NCBI GenBank assembly: GCA_023400405.1
Contig: JAEXFD010000045.1
Span: 1-64,000, forward strand
Direction of reading: 5' to 3'
Source: Pseudomonadota bacterium
GTDB taxonomy: Bacteria > Pseudomonadota > Alphaproteobacteria > Sphingomonadales > Sphingomonadaceae
Length of the DNA stretch: 64,000 bases
This document shows positions 15,318-23,185 of this stretch, piece by piece; the first letter of the stretch is position 1, and every line of letters starts with the position of its first letter. The position numbers were made by a program, and so were the translations under genes. The notes below the pieces were generated by a model that was given only the letters and a program-made list of their open reading frames with translations, did not search any database and had not been told where the DNA came from.

Positions 15318-15725
15318 ATGGCGGTGGAGAAGGGTAGTGCGTTCCTGCTCAAGGTGGGGAACGGGGCGACGCCGGTGGTCTATGCCACGGTGGCGGGGCT
15401 GCGGACGACGCAGCTCAGCGTCAATGGCGAGATGGTCGCGGTGACCAGCAAGGATTCGGGCGGGTGGCGCGAATTGCTGTCGGGCGCGGGGGTACGTTCG
15501 GTGAGCGTTTCGGGGGCCGGGGTGTTCACCGGCTCGGCGGCGGAGACGCGGGTCAAGGCCAATGCGCTGTCGGGCACGATCGACGATTACCGGCTGAGCT
15601 TCGAAAGCGGCGAGACGATGACCGGGCGCTTCCTGGTGACCCGGCTCGACTATGCCGGGGATTATAATGGCGAGCGCAGCTACACGCTGAGCCTGGAGAG
15701 CTCCGGGCCGGTGGTGCCGGCATGA
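15318..15725 (+). CDS. GTA major tail tube protein (gp9)
   Basis: 135 aa, TP901-1-like major tail protein family. Beta-rich, with KGSAFLLKVG, the family segment VTSKDSGGWRELLSGAGVRS (about residues 43-62) and FLVTRLDYAGDYNGERSYTL near the C-terminus. It polymerises into the tail tube. AAAGGATAAATCG precedes the ATG at 15318. It overlaps gp10 by ATGA. Confidence 0.9.
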   Translation: MAVEKGSAFLLKVGNGATPVVYATVAGLRTTQLSVNGEMVAVTSKDSGGWRELLSGAGVRSVSVSGAGVFTGSAAETRVKANALSGTIDDYRLSFESGETMTGRFLVTRLDYAGDYNGERSYTLSLESSGPVVPA

Positions 15726-16033
15726 GCGGGCCCGCGAACCCCGAGCGGGGCGAGGCTGCGCTGGCGATCGGCGATGCCTGCCACGTCGTGCGGCCGAGTT
15801 TCGCGGCGCTGGTCGCGGCCGAGCAGGAGCTGGGGCCGCTGCTCGAGCTTGTCGAGCGGGCGGCGGCGGGAAAGCTTTCGATCGGCGAGATCGTCGGGCT
15901 GATCTGGCATTGCCTGAAGGACCCGCCGCACCTGAGCCGCGAGGAGTTCGGCGAGGCGCTGGTCGGGCTCGGGCTCAAGGCGATCACGCCGGTGCTGCGG
16001 ACGCTGATCGGGCAGATCCTGGCGGGGCGGTGA
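15722..16033 (+). CDS. GTA gp10 family protein
   Basis: 103 aa, GTA-gp10 family, probably a tail assembly chaperone component encoded between tail tube and tape measure genes. Typical segments are RPSFAALVAAEQELGPLLEL and KLSIGEIVGLIWHCLKDPPH. The stop codon (16031-16033) shares one base with the next ATG. Confidence 0.85.
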   Translation: MSGPANPERGEAALAIGDACHVVRPSFAALVAAEQELGPLLELVERAAAGKLSIGEIVGLIWHCLKDPPHLSREEFGEALVGLGLKAITPVLRTLIGQILAGR

Positions 16034-16386
16034 TGGGGGGCGAAAAGATCCTCCCCGAGCTTGCTCGGGGAGGGGGACCGCGCCGCGACAGCGGCGGGCC
16101 GGAGGGGTCGGCACCATGCGCCGGTGACCCGGCGCGCCCCTCCACCATTCGCTGCGCGAATGGTCCCCCTCCCCGAGGCAAGCTCGGGGAGGAATGGTTT
16201 GCGGCCTCCGCCCGCCGGCTCGCGGGAGCGGCGGGGGTGATGTTCGGGTGGCGGCCCGAGGAGTTCTGGGCGGCGACGCCGGTGGAGCTCGGGGCGCTGC
16301 TCGATGCGGTGCGGGGCGAGGCAGGTGTGGCGCCGCCCGATCCGGGATTGGTCGCGCGGCTGAAGGAGCAATTTCCCGATGGATGA
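16033..16386 (+). CDS. GTA tail assembly chaperone (rcc01693/DUF2376-like) with repeat-encoded N-terminus
   Basis: 117 aa. The conserved part is the C-terminal 65 residues or so: FAASARRLAGAAGVMFGWRP, EEFWAATPVELGALLDAV, VARLKEQFPDG. Residues about 6-54 are encoded by a complete two-half hairpin repeat inserted directly after the start codon region, in frame. No other ATG, GTG or TTG lies in frame between the repeat and the conserved part, so translation must read through the repeat from 16033. This suggests a repeat insertion that kept the frame. Confidence 0.75.
   Translation: MGGEKILPELARGGGPRRDSGGPEGSAPCAGDPARPSTIRCANGPPPRGKLGEEWFAASARRLAGAAGVMFGWRPEEFWAATPVELGALLDAVRGEAGVAPPDPGLVARLKEQFPDG
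16048..16196. repeat. Two-half hairpin repeat inside the tail chaperone gene
   Basis: Left CTCCCCGAGCTTGCTCGGGG, GGGGGACC, core GCGCCGCGACAGCGGCGGGC; right CCCCTCCACC, core ATTCGCTGCGCGAAT, GGTCCCCCTCCCC, GAGGCAAGCTCGGGGAGGAA. Read in frame as KILPELARGGG to PPPRGKLGEE in the 117-aa protein. Confidence 0.85.
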
Positions 16387-16948
16387 AGAGATCGAGACGC
16401 TGATCGTCAGCGTGCGTGCCGACACCCAGGCCTTTGCCCGCGACGTCGAGGCGATGCGCGCGGGGCTGGAAGGGCCGATGAGCGCCGGGGCGGACCGCGC
16501 CGGGCGCGCGATCGAAGGGGCGCTGCTGAAGGCGGTACGGAGCGGCAAGCTGGGCTTCGACGATTTGAAGAGCGTCGCGCTGAGCGTGCTCGACGCGATC
16601 GCGGCGGCGGCGCTGCGCGAGGGGCTTGGGTCGGTGGGCGGGTCGTCGGGACAGGGGCTGGCGAGCACGCTGATCGGGTTGGTCGGCGGGCTGTTCGGTG
16701 CGCCGGGGCGGGCGACCGGCGGGCCGGTGAGTCCCGGCCGGCCCTATTGGGTCGGCGAGCGCGGGCCCGAGCTGTTCGTGCCGACCAGCGCGGGGAGCGT
16801 CGCGGCGGCGGGGACGCCGGCGGCGGCGCGTGAGGTGCGGGTGGCGATTACGGTCAACGCGAGCGGGGCGGACGCGCCGCGGGCGCTGGCGCAGTCGAGC
16901 CGGCAGGTGGCCCGGGCAGTGAAGGCGGCGTTGGCGGGGGTGGAATAA
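16379..16948 (+). CDS. GTA tape measure protein (gp11, short form)
   Basis: 189 aa, very short for a tape measure but in line with the short-tailed GTAs. The N-terminal segment ETLIVSVRADTQAFARDVEA is the usual opening. A Gly/Ala-rich membrane-active-looking middle (LIGLVGGLFGAPGRATGGPV) and the motif YWVGERGPELFVPTSAG, common to tape-measure C-termini, follow. It sets tail length and probably helps DNA delivery. The start overlaps the previous gene by 8 bases. Confidence 0.85.
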   Translation: MDEEIETLIVSVRADTQAFARDVEAMRAGLEGPMSAGADRAGRAIEGALLKAVRSGKLGFDDLKSVALSVLDAIAAAALREGLGSVGGSSGQGLASTLIGLVGGLFGAPGRATGGPVSPGRPYWVGERGPELFVPTSAGSVAAAGTPAAAREVRVAITVNASGADAPRALAQSSRQVARAVKAALAGVE

Positions 16949-16962
16949 AGGGCCCTCACCCT

Positions 16963-16988
16963 CCCTCTCCCGCGAAAGCGGGAGAGGG
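16963..16988. repeat. Short hairpin (11-bp perfect stem) after the tape measure gene
   Basis: CCCTCTCCCGC-GAAA-GCGGGAGAGGG. It lies between tape measure and DUF2460 genes without a T-run, so a terminator is less likely than an mRNA-stabilising or repeat-derived structure. The sequence resembles one arm of the element at 4928-5080. Confidence 0.7.
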
Positions 16989-17011
16989 GTGATTCCTGAA
17001 AGGAGCGCGGG

Positions 17012-19219
17012 ATGGCGCATTGGTTGGCTGGCGTGCGGCGCGGGCAGGTGGAGGGCGTGATCACGCGCTTCGATCCCGTCTATTGGACCGTCAATTTCCC
17101 GCGGCCGATGATGGCTTCGGTGGTGACGACGGCGCCCGATGCGCTGCGCGTCGATGCAGTCTTCTATCGGCAGGACGATCTGGCGGGGCTGATCTGGGAG
17201 GCTGAGGATCGGCACGATCATGTGCTGCTCGCCTATGAGACGAACCGCGACTTTCGGAAGTGCCGGCTGTCGTTTCGCTGGCGATCGGCGGGGGTGAAGC
17301 CGCTCGATGCGGTGAACGGGCCGGTGCTGACGATCGAGGGGCGCGATGCGGCGGGCCAGCCGCGCGCCTGGTATGTGCGGCTGTGGAATTATGCGACCGG
17401 CACGCCCGAGGATGCGCGGGTGAGCCTCGATTTCGCGAGCGTGCATGGCGGGTTCGCGTTGTCGGGCGAGGCCGATCCGGTGTGGGCGGGGGATGTCGAT
17501 CGGATGTTCGTCTCGCTGGTGCCGGCGGGCTATACGGGTGCCGCAGCGGACCTGGCGGCGGCGCAGGAAGGCTGGGTCGAGCTGAGCGAGATCGCCTGCG
17601 AAGGATCGGGATCGGTGCTCGCGATCGGCGACGTGATCGTGCCCGAACATGGGCTGGAGATCGCGAGCGGCTATGACGACAGCTATCATCTGACGCCCGA
17701 GCGGCTGCTCCGCGGAGCGGTGCAGCTCGGCTGGCGCGGGGCAATCCTGCACTATGTGGGGATGAGCCATTATTTCCGGCTCGAGGCGCTCTATGGCGGC
17801 TATTACGTGAGCCTGGGCGCGACCGCGCTCAATGCGCCGTGCCGGGCCTGGCATCGCGATTTCGCCGTGCGGGCCAAGGCGCTCGGCTACGACGTGATCT
17901 GGTCGCTGTCCTACGAGCTGCTCGACCAGCATTGCTGGAACGACTGGAAGCAGCGCGCGGCGGACGGATCGCCGGCGCTGACCGGATGGAGCCCGCCTTC
18001 GACGCTGCTGTCGCCAGCGCAGGGCGGGGCGATGGCATATCTCCAGGCGGTGGCGCGCGAGTTCGCCGGGTTCGCGGTGGAGGCCGGGATGCGGGTGCGC
18101 TTCCAGATCGGCGAACCCTGGTGGTGGACGCTGCCGGACGGCAGCCTGTGCATCCATGATGCGGCGGCGCAGGCGGCGCTGGCCGGGGCGGCGGATGTCG
18201 AGGCGGCGGCAGGGGCGCTGCTGGCGAACTCGACGCTGGCGCTGCGGGACGCGGTTCGCGGGGTGGCGGCAGACGCCGAGGTGATGCTGCTGGTCTATAC
18301 CCCGACTGCCCTGACCCGGCCTGCGGCGAACGTTCCGACCCGATGGGGGGCGCCGGCCTTCGACGTGCTGCAGCTCGAGGATTACGACTATGCCGCGGCG
18401 GGCGACGTGACGGCGAGCGCGCGGGGAATCGCGGCGATGGAAGCGCGGCTCGGCTATCCGGCGGCGCGCCAGCATTATCTCGTCGGCTTCGTGCTGCGGC
18501 CCGAGGACGCCTGGCAGTGGCGGCATATCGAGGCGGCGGCGGCGCGGGGGCGCGGGCGCGGGGTGGCGCGCTGCTTCGTCTGGGCGCTGCCCCAGGTGCT
18601 GCGCGACGGTTTCGTCCATTTCGACCAGGAGGATGACGTGCAGGCGTTCGACAACGTGCCCTTTCCGATCGCGCTGGGGCGCGAGGCGGAAGTGGCGCCC
18701 GAGGTCTCGACTTCGATCGTGACCAGCGCGGGCGGCGAGGAGATGCGCAATGCCGAATGGGCGGAGGCGCGGACGCATTATGATGTCGGGCCCGGGGTGC
18801 GATCGGAGGATGACATCGCGGCGCTGCTCGGCTTCTTCCGGGCGCGGATGGGGCCGGCGCGCGGTTTCCGGCTGCGCGATCCGTTCGATTTTGCCGGCGA
18901 GGACGAGGCGATCGGAACCGGCGACGGCACGGCGGCAAGCTTTCAGCTGGTGAAGGCCTATGGCGAGACGGTGCGGCGGATCACGCGGCCGGTGGCGGGC
19001 ACGGTGCGCGTTCGGGTGAATGGCGTCGAGATGGGCTTTTCGCTGGGCGAGGGCGGGGTGGTGACGCTCGACGCGGTGCCGGTCGCGGAGGCTGCGGTGA
19101 CTGCGAGCTTCGTGTTCGACGTGCCGGTGCGTTTCGCCGAGGACCGGTTGAGCGTCAGCAGATCGACCTTTCTCGCCGGCGTGGCGGCTTCGGTGCCGCT
19201 GGTGGAGATCCGCGAATGA
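17012..19219 (+). CDS. GTA DUF2460 distal tail protein with large TIM-barrel-like N-terminal fusion
   Basis: 735 aa. The last 210 residues or so are the DUF2460/TIGR02217 gp12 domain (EMRNAEWAEARTHYDVGPGV, then GFFRARMGPARGFRLRDPFD, ending SRSTFLAGVAASVPLVEIRE). In RcGTA, gp12 is just this domain. Here about 520 residues precede it. They look like a glycoside-hydrolase-type TIM-barrel protein: aromatic-rich strands (ILHYVGMSHYFRLEALYGGY), DVIWSLSYELL, RVRFQIGEPWWW with a Glu at a strand end, and FDVLQLEDYDY. A beta-sandwich-like N-terminus comes first. It may bind or trim surface polysaccharide. AAAGGAGCG is the ribosome-binding site. Confidence 0.8.
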   Translation: MAHWLAGVRRGQVEGVITRFDPVYWTVNFPRPMMASVVTTAPDALRVDAVFYRQDDLAGLIWEAEDRHDHVLLAYETNRDFRKCRLSFRWRSAGVKPLDAVNGPVLTIEGRDAAGQPRAWYVRLWNYATGTPEDARVSLDFASVHGGFALSGEADPVWAGDVDRMFVSLVPAGYTGAAADLAAAQEGWVELSEIACEGSGSVLAIGDVIVPEHGLEIASGYDDSYHLTPERLLRGAVQLGWRGAILHYVGMSHYFRLEALYGGYYVSLGATALNAPCRAWHRDFAVRAKALGYDVIWSLSYELLDQHCWNDWKQRAADGSPALTGWSPPSTLLSPAQGGAMAYLQAVAREFAGFAVEAGMRVRFQIGEPWWWTLPDGSLCIHDAAAQAALAGAADVEAAAGALLANSTLALRDAVRGVAADAEVMLLVYTPTALTRPAANVPTRWGAPAFDVLQLEDYDYAAAGDVTASARGIAAMEARLGYPAARQHYLVGFVLRPEDAWQWRHIEAAAARGRGRGVARCFVWALPQVLRDGFVHFDQEDDVQAFDNVPFPIALGREAEVAPEVSTSIVTSAGGEEMRNAEWAEARTHYDVGPGVRSEDDIAALLGFFRARMGPARGFRLRDPFDFAGEDEAIGTGDGTAASFQLVKAYGETVRRITRPVAGTVRVRVNGVEMGFSLGEGGVVTLDAVPVAEAAVTASFVFDVPVRFAEDRLSVSRSTFLAGVAASVPLVEIRE

Positions 19220-20013
19220 GCGGCGACCAGCTGGGCACGATCGCGCTGTGCTGGCGGATCGAGCGGCGCGACGGGGTGACGATCGGGCTGACGGCGCATG
19301 ACCGCGACCTCGAGGTGGAAGGGCTGGTCCATCGCGCCGCGCCGGGGATGGTGCCGAGCGCGATCGAACGCAGCGCCGGGCTCGATGCCGACACGATGGA
19401 CGTGACCGGGGCGCTGACCGGCGCGGCGATTTCCGAGGCGGACCTGCTCGCCGGGCGCTGGGATGGCGCGCGGGTGACGGTGTTCGCCTGCGATTGGAGC
19501 GGGGCGGGGGCCCCCGTGCCGCTGGGCGAAGGGCGGATCGGCGCGGTGGAGACGCGTGGCGGGATGCTGACGGCCGAGCTGCGCGGCGCTTCGGCGGCGC
19601 TCGATCGGCCGGTGACCGAGGAGACTTCGCCCGAATGCCGGGCGGAACTCGGCGACCGGCGCTGTCGGGTGGCGATGGCTGGGAGGCGGAAGCTGGTGTG
19701 GGTGACGGCGGTGGCTGGTAATGTGCTGACGCTCGACCGGGCCGAGCCGTTGGCGAACGGCTATGGCGGGGGACGGCTGCGCTGGCTGAGCGGAGCGAAT
19801 TCGGGCCTGGAGGACGCCGTCGCCGGTTCCGCCGGCGCGACGCTGACGCTGCGGCGGCCGCCGCGCTTCGAGGCGGGCGGGCTCGCGATCGTGAGCGAGG
19901 GGTGCGACAAACGGCTCGAGACCTGTGCCGGGCGGTTCGGCAATGCCGTGAACTTTCGCGGCGAACCCTATCTGCCGGGGATCGACCTGCTGACCCGCTA
20001 TCCGGGCGGATGA
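19216..20013 (+). CDS. GTA DUF2163 hub protein (gp13)
   Basis: 265 aa, DUF2163 family with the characteristic C-terminus (CDKRLETCAGRFGNAVNFRG, then PYLPG). Four cysteines are arranged as two CX6C pairs: PECRAELGDRRC (about residues 140-149) and GCDKRLETC (about 233-240). As I recall, the RcGTA hub protein binds an iron-sulfur cluster through cysteines of this kind. N-terminal LTAHDRDLEVEGLVHRAAPG and MDVTGALTGAAISEADLLAG are also typical. ATGA overlaps link it to the genes on both sides. Confidence 0.9.
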   Translation: MSGDQLGTIALCWRIERRDGVTIGLTAHDRDLEVEGLVHRAAPGMVPSAIERSAGLDADTMDVTGALTGAAISEADLLAGRWDGARVTVFACDWSGAGAPVPLGEGRIGAVETRGGMLTAELRGASAALDRPVTEETSPECRAELGDRRCRVAMAGRRKLVWVTAVAGNVLTLDRAEPLANGYGGGRLRWLSGANSGLEDAVAGSAGATLTLRRPPRFEAGGLAIVSEGCDKRLETCAGRFGNAVNFRGEPYLPGIDLLTRYPGG

Positions 20014-20393
20014 GCGGGGACGCGGTGCTCGCGCGGGCGCGGGCAGTGCTCGGCTGTCCGTTCCGCCCGCAGGGGCGCGCGCCGGACACAGGGTTCGATT
20101 GCGTCGGACTGGCGGGCTGGGCCTATGGCATCGAAGCGGCGCGAGATTATCGGCTGCGCTCGAACGACCTGGCGCGGCTGGAGCGGGGGCTGGCGGCGGC
20201 GGGGCTGGCGCGCGGCGACGCGCGGGCGGCGGGGGACCTGCTCGTGCTGCGCGGCGGAGCGGGACAGATCCATCTCGGAATCGATAGCGGCGAGGGGCTC
20301 GTCCATGCCGATGCGGCGCTGCGCCGCGTCGTCGAGCGGCCCGATCCGCTGCCCTGGCCGCTGATCGCGCGCTGGCGCATTCAAGGAGACTGA
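20010..20393 (+). CDS. GTA NlpC/P60 cell-wall peptidase (gp14)
   Basis: 127 aa, NlpC/P60 family. Catalytic Cys in DTGFDCVGLAGWAYG (about residue 31) and His in GAGQIHLGID (about residue 85), with RARAVLGCPFRPQGR at the N-terminus. Located at the tail tip, it is expected to cleave peptidoglycan peptides of the recipient during DNA entry. The start overlaps gp13 by ATGA; gp15 starts one base after its stop. Confidence 0.9.
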   Translation: MSGDAVLARARAVLGCPFRPQGRAPDTGFDCVGLAGWAYGIEAARDYRLRSNDLARLERGLAAAGLARGDARAAGDLLVLRGGAGQIHLGIDSGEGLVHADAALRRVVERPDPLPWPLIARWRIQGD

Positions 20394-20394
20394 C

Positions 20395-22557
20395 ATGGCG
20401 ACGGTGGTGCTGACCGTGGCGGGCGGGCTGATCGGCGGCCCGATCGGCGCGGCGATCGGCGGGCAGATCGGCAATGCGGTGGACCGCGCGGTGCTGTTCG
20501 CGCCCAAGGGCCGCGAGGGGCCGCGGCTTTCCGACCTCAAGCTGCAGACCTCTTCCTATGGCACGCAGGTTCCGAAGATCTTCGGGACGATGCGAGTCGC
20601 CGGATCGGTGATCTGGGCGACCGACCTGATCGAGCATCGCAGCACCAGCGGCGGCGGCAAGGGGCGGCCAAGCACGACCAACTATAGCTATACGGCGAGC
20701 TTTGCCGTGGCGCTGTCGGCACGGCCGGTGCTGGGCGTTGGGCGCATCTGGGCCGACGGGCAGCTGCTGCGCGGGGCGGCGGGGGACTTGAAGGTGGCGA
20801 CCGGCTTCCGCCTGTATCCGGGCGACGAGGATCAGGCGCCCGACCCGCTGATCGTCGCGGCCGAGGGCGCTGGGCGGGCACCGGCGCATCGTGGCATCGC
20901 CTATGCGGTGTTCGAGGACCTGGCGCTGGCGGACTATGGCAATCGCATCCCGTCGCTGAGTTTCGAATTGTTCGCCGACGCCGGGCCGATCGAAGCCGGG
21001 CGGATCGCGGTCGCGCTTGGCGCAGGCGTGATCGGCGCGGCGGATGCGACTCCGGTGCTGACCGGCTTCGCGGCAGAAGGGGCGAGCGCACGCGCTGCGA
21101 TCGAGACGCTGGCCGGCGCGAGCGGGGCGTGGTTCACAGCCGCACCGGAAGGCTTGCGGCTGGCGAGCGGGAGCGGCGAGGCGGCGACGATCGAGGATCG
21201 CGGCGCATCGGGCGGGACGCGCCGGAGCCCGCGCGCCGATCGTACGATCGCTGCGGCCGATGGGGCGCCAAGGACCCTCTCGCTGACGCATTATGATCCG
21301 GCCCGCGACTATCAGATCGGCGTGCAACGCGCGGTCCGACCCGGAAGCGGGGGTGGCGAGGCCCGGCTCGAGCTGCCGGCGGCGATCGACGCCGGTGGCG
21401 CGCGCGGCATCGCCGAAGCGGCGCTGATGCGCTCCGAGCTCGAGCGCGAGCGGCGGCGAGTGGCGCTGGGCGCCGAGGCGCTCGGGATCGTGCCCGGCGC
21501 GCGCATCCGGATCGCCGGCGCAGGGGGGCTCTGGCGCGTCGATCGCTGGGCATTGGAGGCGATGGTGGTGCGGCTCGAATGCGTGCCGGTGGCGCCGGCT
21601 GCGGCGCCGGCCCCGGCGAGCGGCGGCCGCGTGCTCGCCGCGCCCGACCGGGCGATCGGGACGACCGTGGTCCACGCCTTCGAGCTGCCGCCGCTCGACG
21701 ATGTCGCTGCAGCCACGCCCCGGCTTGCCATTGCGGCAGCCGGAACCGGACCCGGCTGGCGCCGGGCCGCCTTGCTCCTGAGCAGCGACGGGGGCGCGCA
21801 TTGGGATTCCGCCGGCGAAACCGCGGCGGCGGCGGTGCTTGGCGAAGTGGCAACGCCGCCGGGCCTTGGGAGCTGGCTGGTAGAAGATCGGCTCAATCGG
21901 ATCGAGGTCAGGCTGGCGAATGCTGCGATGCAGCTCGGCGACGCCGATGCCGCGATGCTCGATGCGGGTGCCAATCTGGCGATGGCGGGCGACGAACTGG
22001 TGCAGTTCGCGCGAGCCGAACTGCTGGGAGAGCAGCGCTGGCGATTGTCGGGCTTGTGGCGCGGGCGGCGCGGCACCGAGGCGGCGATTGGCAGCCAGAT
22101 GCCGGGAGACCGCTTCGTCCTCCTCGATTCCATCGCGCTGGCGGTCCGCGACTTGCCGCTCGCCCTGATCGGCGAGACGGCGGCACTGCTCGCGCAAGGC
22201 GTGGGTGACGCCGAGCCGGCTGCTGCGCATGCGAATATCAGCGGAACGTCGGTCTTGCCCCCCGCGCCCGTGCATCTGCGGGCGGACTCTCTTGCCGACG
22301 GACGGTGCCGCATCACGTGGGTGCGCCGCAGCAGAACCGGCTGGCGATGGGTCGATGGAATCGATGCGCCGCTTGCCGAGGAAGCCGAACGGTATCGGCT
22401 GACTCTGTTGGCCGGCGATCGGGAACTGTCGAGCGTCGAGACCAGCGGCACCGAATGGCTGCTGGCTTCGCCCGAGCGCATGGCGGCTACTCGACTCGAA
22501 TTGCGCCAACTCGGCGCGCTCGGTCCGTCGCGGCCGGCAAAGCTGTCGTTCCAATAA
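20395..22557 (+). CDS. GTA host-specificity / tail tip protein (gp15, shortened)
   Basis: 720 aa. It begins with a glycine-zipper hydrophobic helix (GGLIGGPIGAAIGGQIGNAV, residues 9-28) and the tail-tip segment LQTSSYGTQVPKIFGTMRVA, as in phage J-like/GTA gp15 proteins. RcGTA gp15 is far longer and carries a TIM-barrel module; that module is missing here, while a barrel-like domain occurs in the gp12 homologue. The C-terminal part is beta-rich with few motifs. AAGGAGACTGAC precedes the ATG at 20395. Confidence 0.85.
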   Translation: MATVVLTVAGGLIGGPIGAAIGGQIGNAVDRAVLFAPKGREGPRLSDLKLQTSSYGTQVPKIFGTMRVAGSVIWATDLIEHRSTSGGGKGRPSTTNYSYTASFAVALSARPVLGVGRIWADGQLLRGAAGDLKVATGFRLYPGDEDQAPDPLIVAAEGAGRAPAHRGIAYAVFEDLALADYGNRIPSLSFELFADAGPIEAGRIAVALGAGVIGAADATPVLTGFAAEGASARAAIETLAGASGAWFTAAPEGLRLASGSGEAATIEDRGASGGTRRSPRADRTIAAADGAPRTLSLTHYDPARDYQIGVQRAVRPGSGGGEARLELPAAIDAGGARGIAEAALMRSELERERRRVALGAEALGIVPGARIRIAGAGGLWRVDRWALEAMVVRLECVPVAPAAAPAPASGGRVLAAPDRAIGTTVVHAFELPPLDDVAAATPRLAIAAAGTGPGWRRAALLLSSDGGAHWDSAGETAAAAVLGEVATPPGLGSWLVEDRLNRIEVRLANAAMQLGDADAAMLDAGANLAMAGDELVQFARAELLGEQRWRLSGLWRGRRGTEAAIGSQMPGDRFVLLDSIALAVRDLPLALIGETAALLAQGVGDAEPAAAHANISGTSVLPPAPVHLRADSLADGRCRITWVRRSRTGWRWVDGIDAPLAEEAERYRLTLLAGDRELSSVETSGTEWLLASPERMAATRLELRQLGALGPSRPAKLSFQ

Positions 22558-22570
22558 GAAGGAGTGGGCC

Positions 22571-23068
22571 ATGCCCGAGACGACTTCCCGCTTGGCCCTG
22601 CCGATGCTCGCCAGCGGCCAGGCGCGGAAAGAGATCACGCACAATGAAGCGCTGCTATTGCTCGATCTGCTGGTCCATGGCGCGGTCTCCGGCATCGATC
22701 AGGCCGCTCCGCCCGCGACCCCCGGCGTCGGGCAATGCTGGGTTCTGAGCGCGGCGCCGGAAGGGGACTGGGCGGGTCATGGCCGGGAGCTCGCCGGTTG
22801 GACCGAAGGGGGGTGGCGATTCGTGCAACCGCGCGAGGGGATGCGGCTATGGGTGGGCGACGGCGCTGGATTCGTTCAGTTCAGCAACGGCGAATGGCGT
22901 GTGGGCGAAGTCCATGGTCGGCTGATCGTGGAGGGAAAACAGGTCGTCGGACCCCGCAGTGCAGCAATCGTGGAACCTAGTGGGGGGACGGTGGTTGATG
23001 CGCCAGCGCGGACCGCACTCGCTGCGGTACTGTCGGCCATGCGCGTCCATGGCCTGATCGCGGAGTAA
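22571..23068 (+). CDS. DUF2793 protein at the end of the GTA cluster
   Basis: 165 aa, DUF2793 family. Conserved opening LPMLASGQARKEITHNEALL, then a beta-rich region (GQCWVLSAAPEGDWAGHGRE, WRFVQPREGMRLWV). Found at the 3' end of sphingomonad and rhodobacterial GTA-like clusters, possibly as a tail fibre or head decoration; function not established. AAGAAGGAGTGGGCC is an excellent ribosome-binding region. Confidence 0.82.
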   Translation: MPETTSRLALPMLASGQARKEITHNEALLLLDLLVHGAVSGIDQAAPPATPGVGQCWVLSAAPEGDWAGHGRELAGWTEGGWRFVQPREGMRLWVGDGAGFVQFSNGEWRVGEVHGRLIVEGKQVVGPRSAAIVEPSGGTVVDAPARTALAAVLSAMRVHGLIAE

Positions 23069-23185
23069 GCGAGAAGGCTGTGACGTTTGTGCAACAGTGC
23101 CCGGATTTGTGCGCTTGCGCGGAAACATTCGTTTCGGTAGTGAGTTTTTTGCTGTCCGTAGTGACAACCATGAAAGGGGATTAAA

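Larger units (their letters stand above)
8526..23068 (+). mobile_element. Gene transfer agent (RcGTA-like) head-tail cluster
   Basis: The genes follow RcGTA order: small terminase, large terminase, portal, DUF6127, prohead protease, HK97 capsid, head-tail connector, small ORF, DUF3168, major tail protein, gp10, tail chaperone, short tape measure, DUF2460, DUF2163, NlpC/P60, host-specificity protein, DUF2793. No integrase, excisionase, repressor, replication or lysis gene and no flanking att-like repeat are seen, and base composition equals that of the surroundings. This fits a domesticated, vertically inherited GTA rather than an active prophage. Additions to the canonical set are an EF-hand lipoprotein gene and a large N-terminal fusion on the DUF2460 protein. 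Confidence 0.85.

Noticed and set aside
10454..16196. CRISPR array from regularly recurring repeats in the GTA region
   Set aside because: The repeats are long, irregularly spaced, palindromic and separated by genes; there are no spacers and no cas genes.
16194..16403. Alternative ATG (16194) for the GTA tail chaperone
   Set aside because: It is in a different frame from the conserved chaperone sequence and yields an Arg-rich shadow peptide.
15680..20089. A 1469-codon open frame antisense to the GTA tail genes
   Set aside because: Arg/Pro/His-rich shadow of high-GC codons; the plus strand carries ATGA-coupled recognisable GTA genes.
18958..22695. A 1245-codon antisense open frame
   Set aside because: Same shadow effect opposite gp12-gp15; no family motif and no ribosome-binding site.
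8526..23068. Active prophage
   Set aside because: No integrase, repressor, lysis or replication genes and no att-like direct repeats; gene content is that of a GTA.
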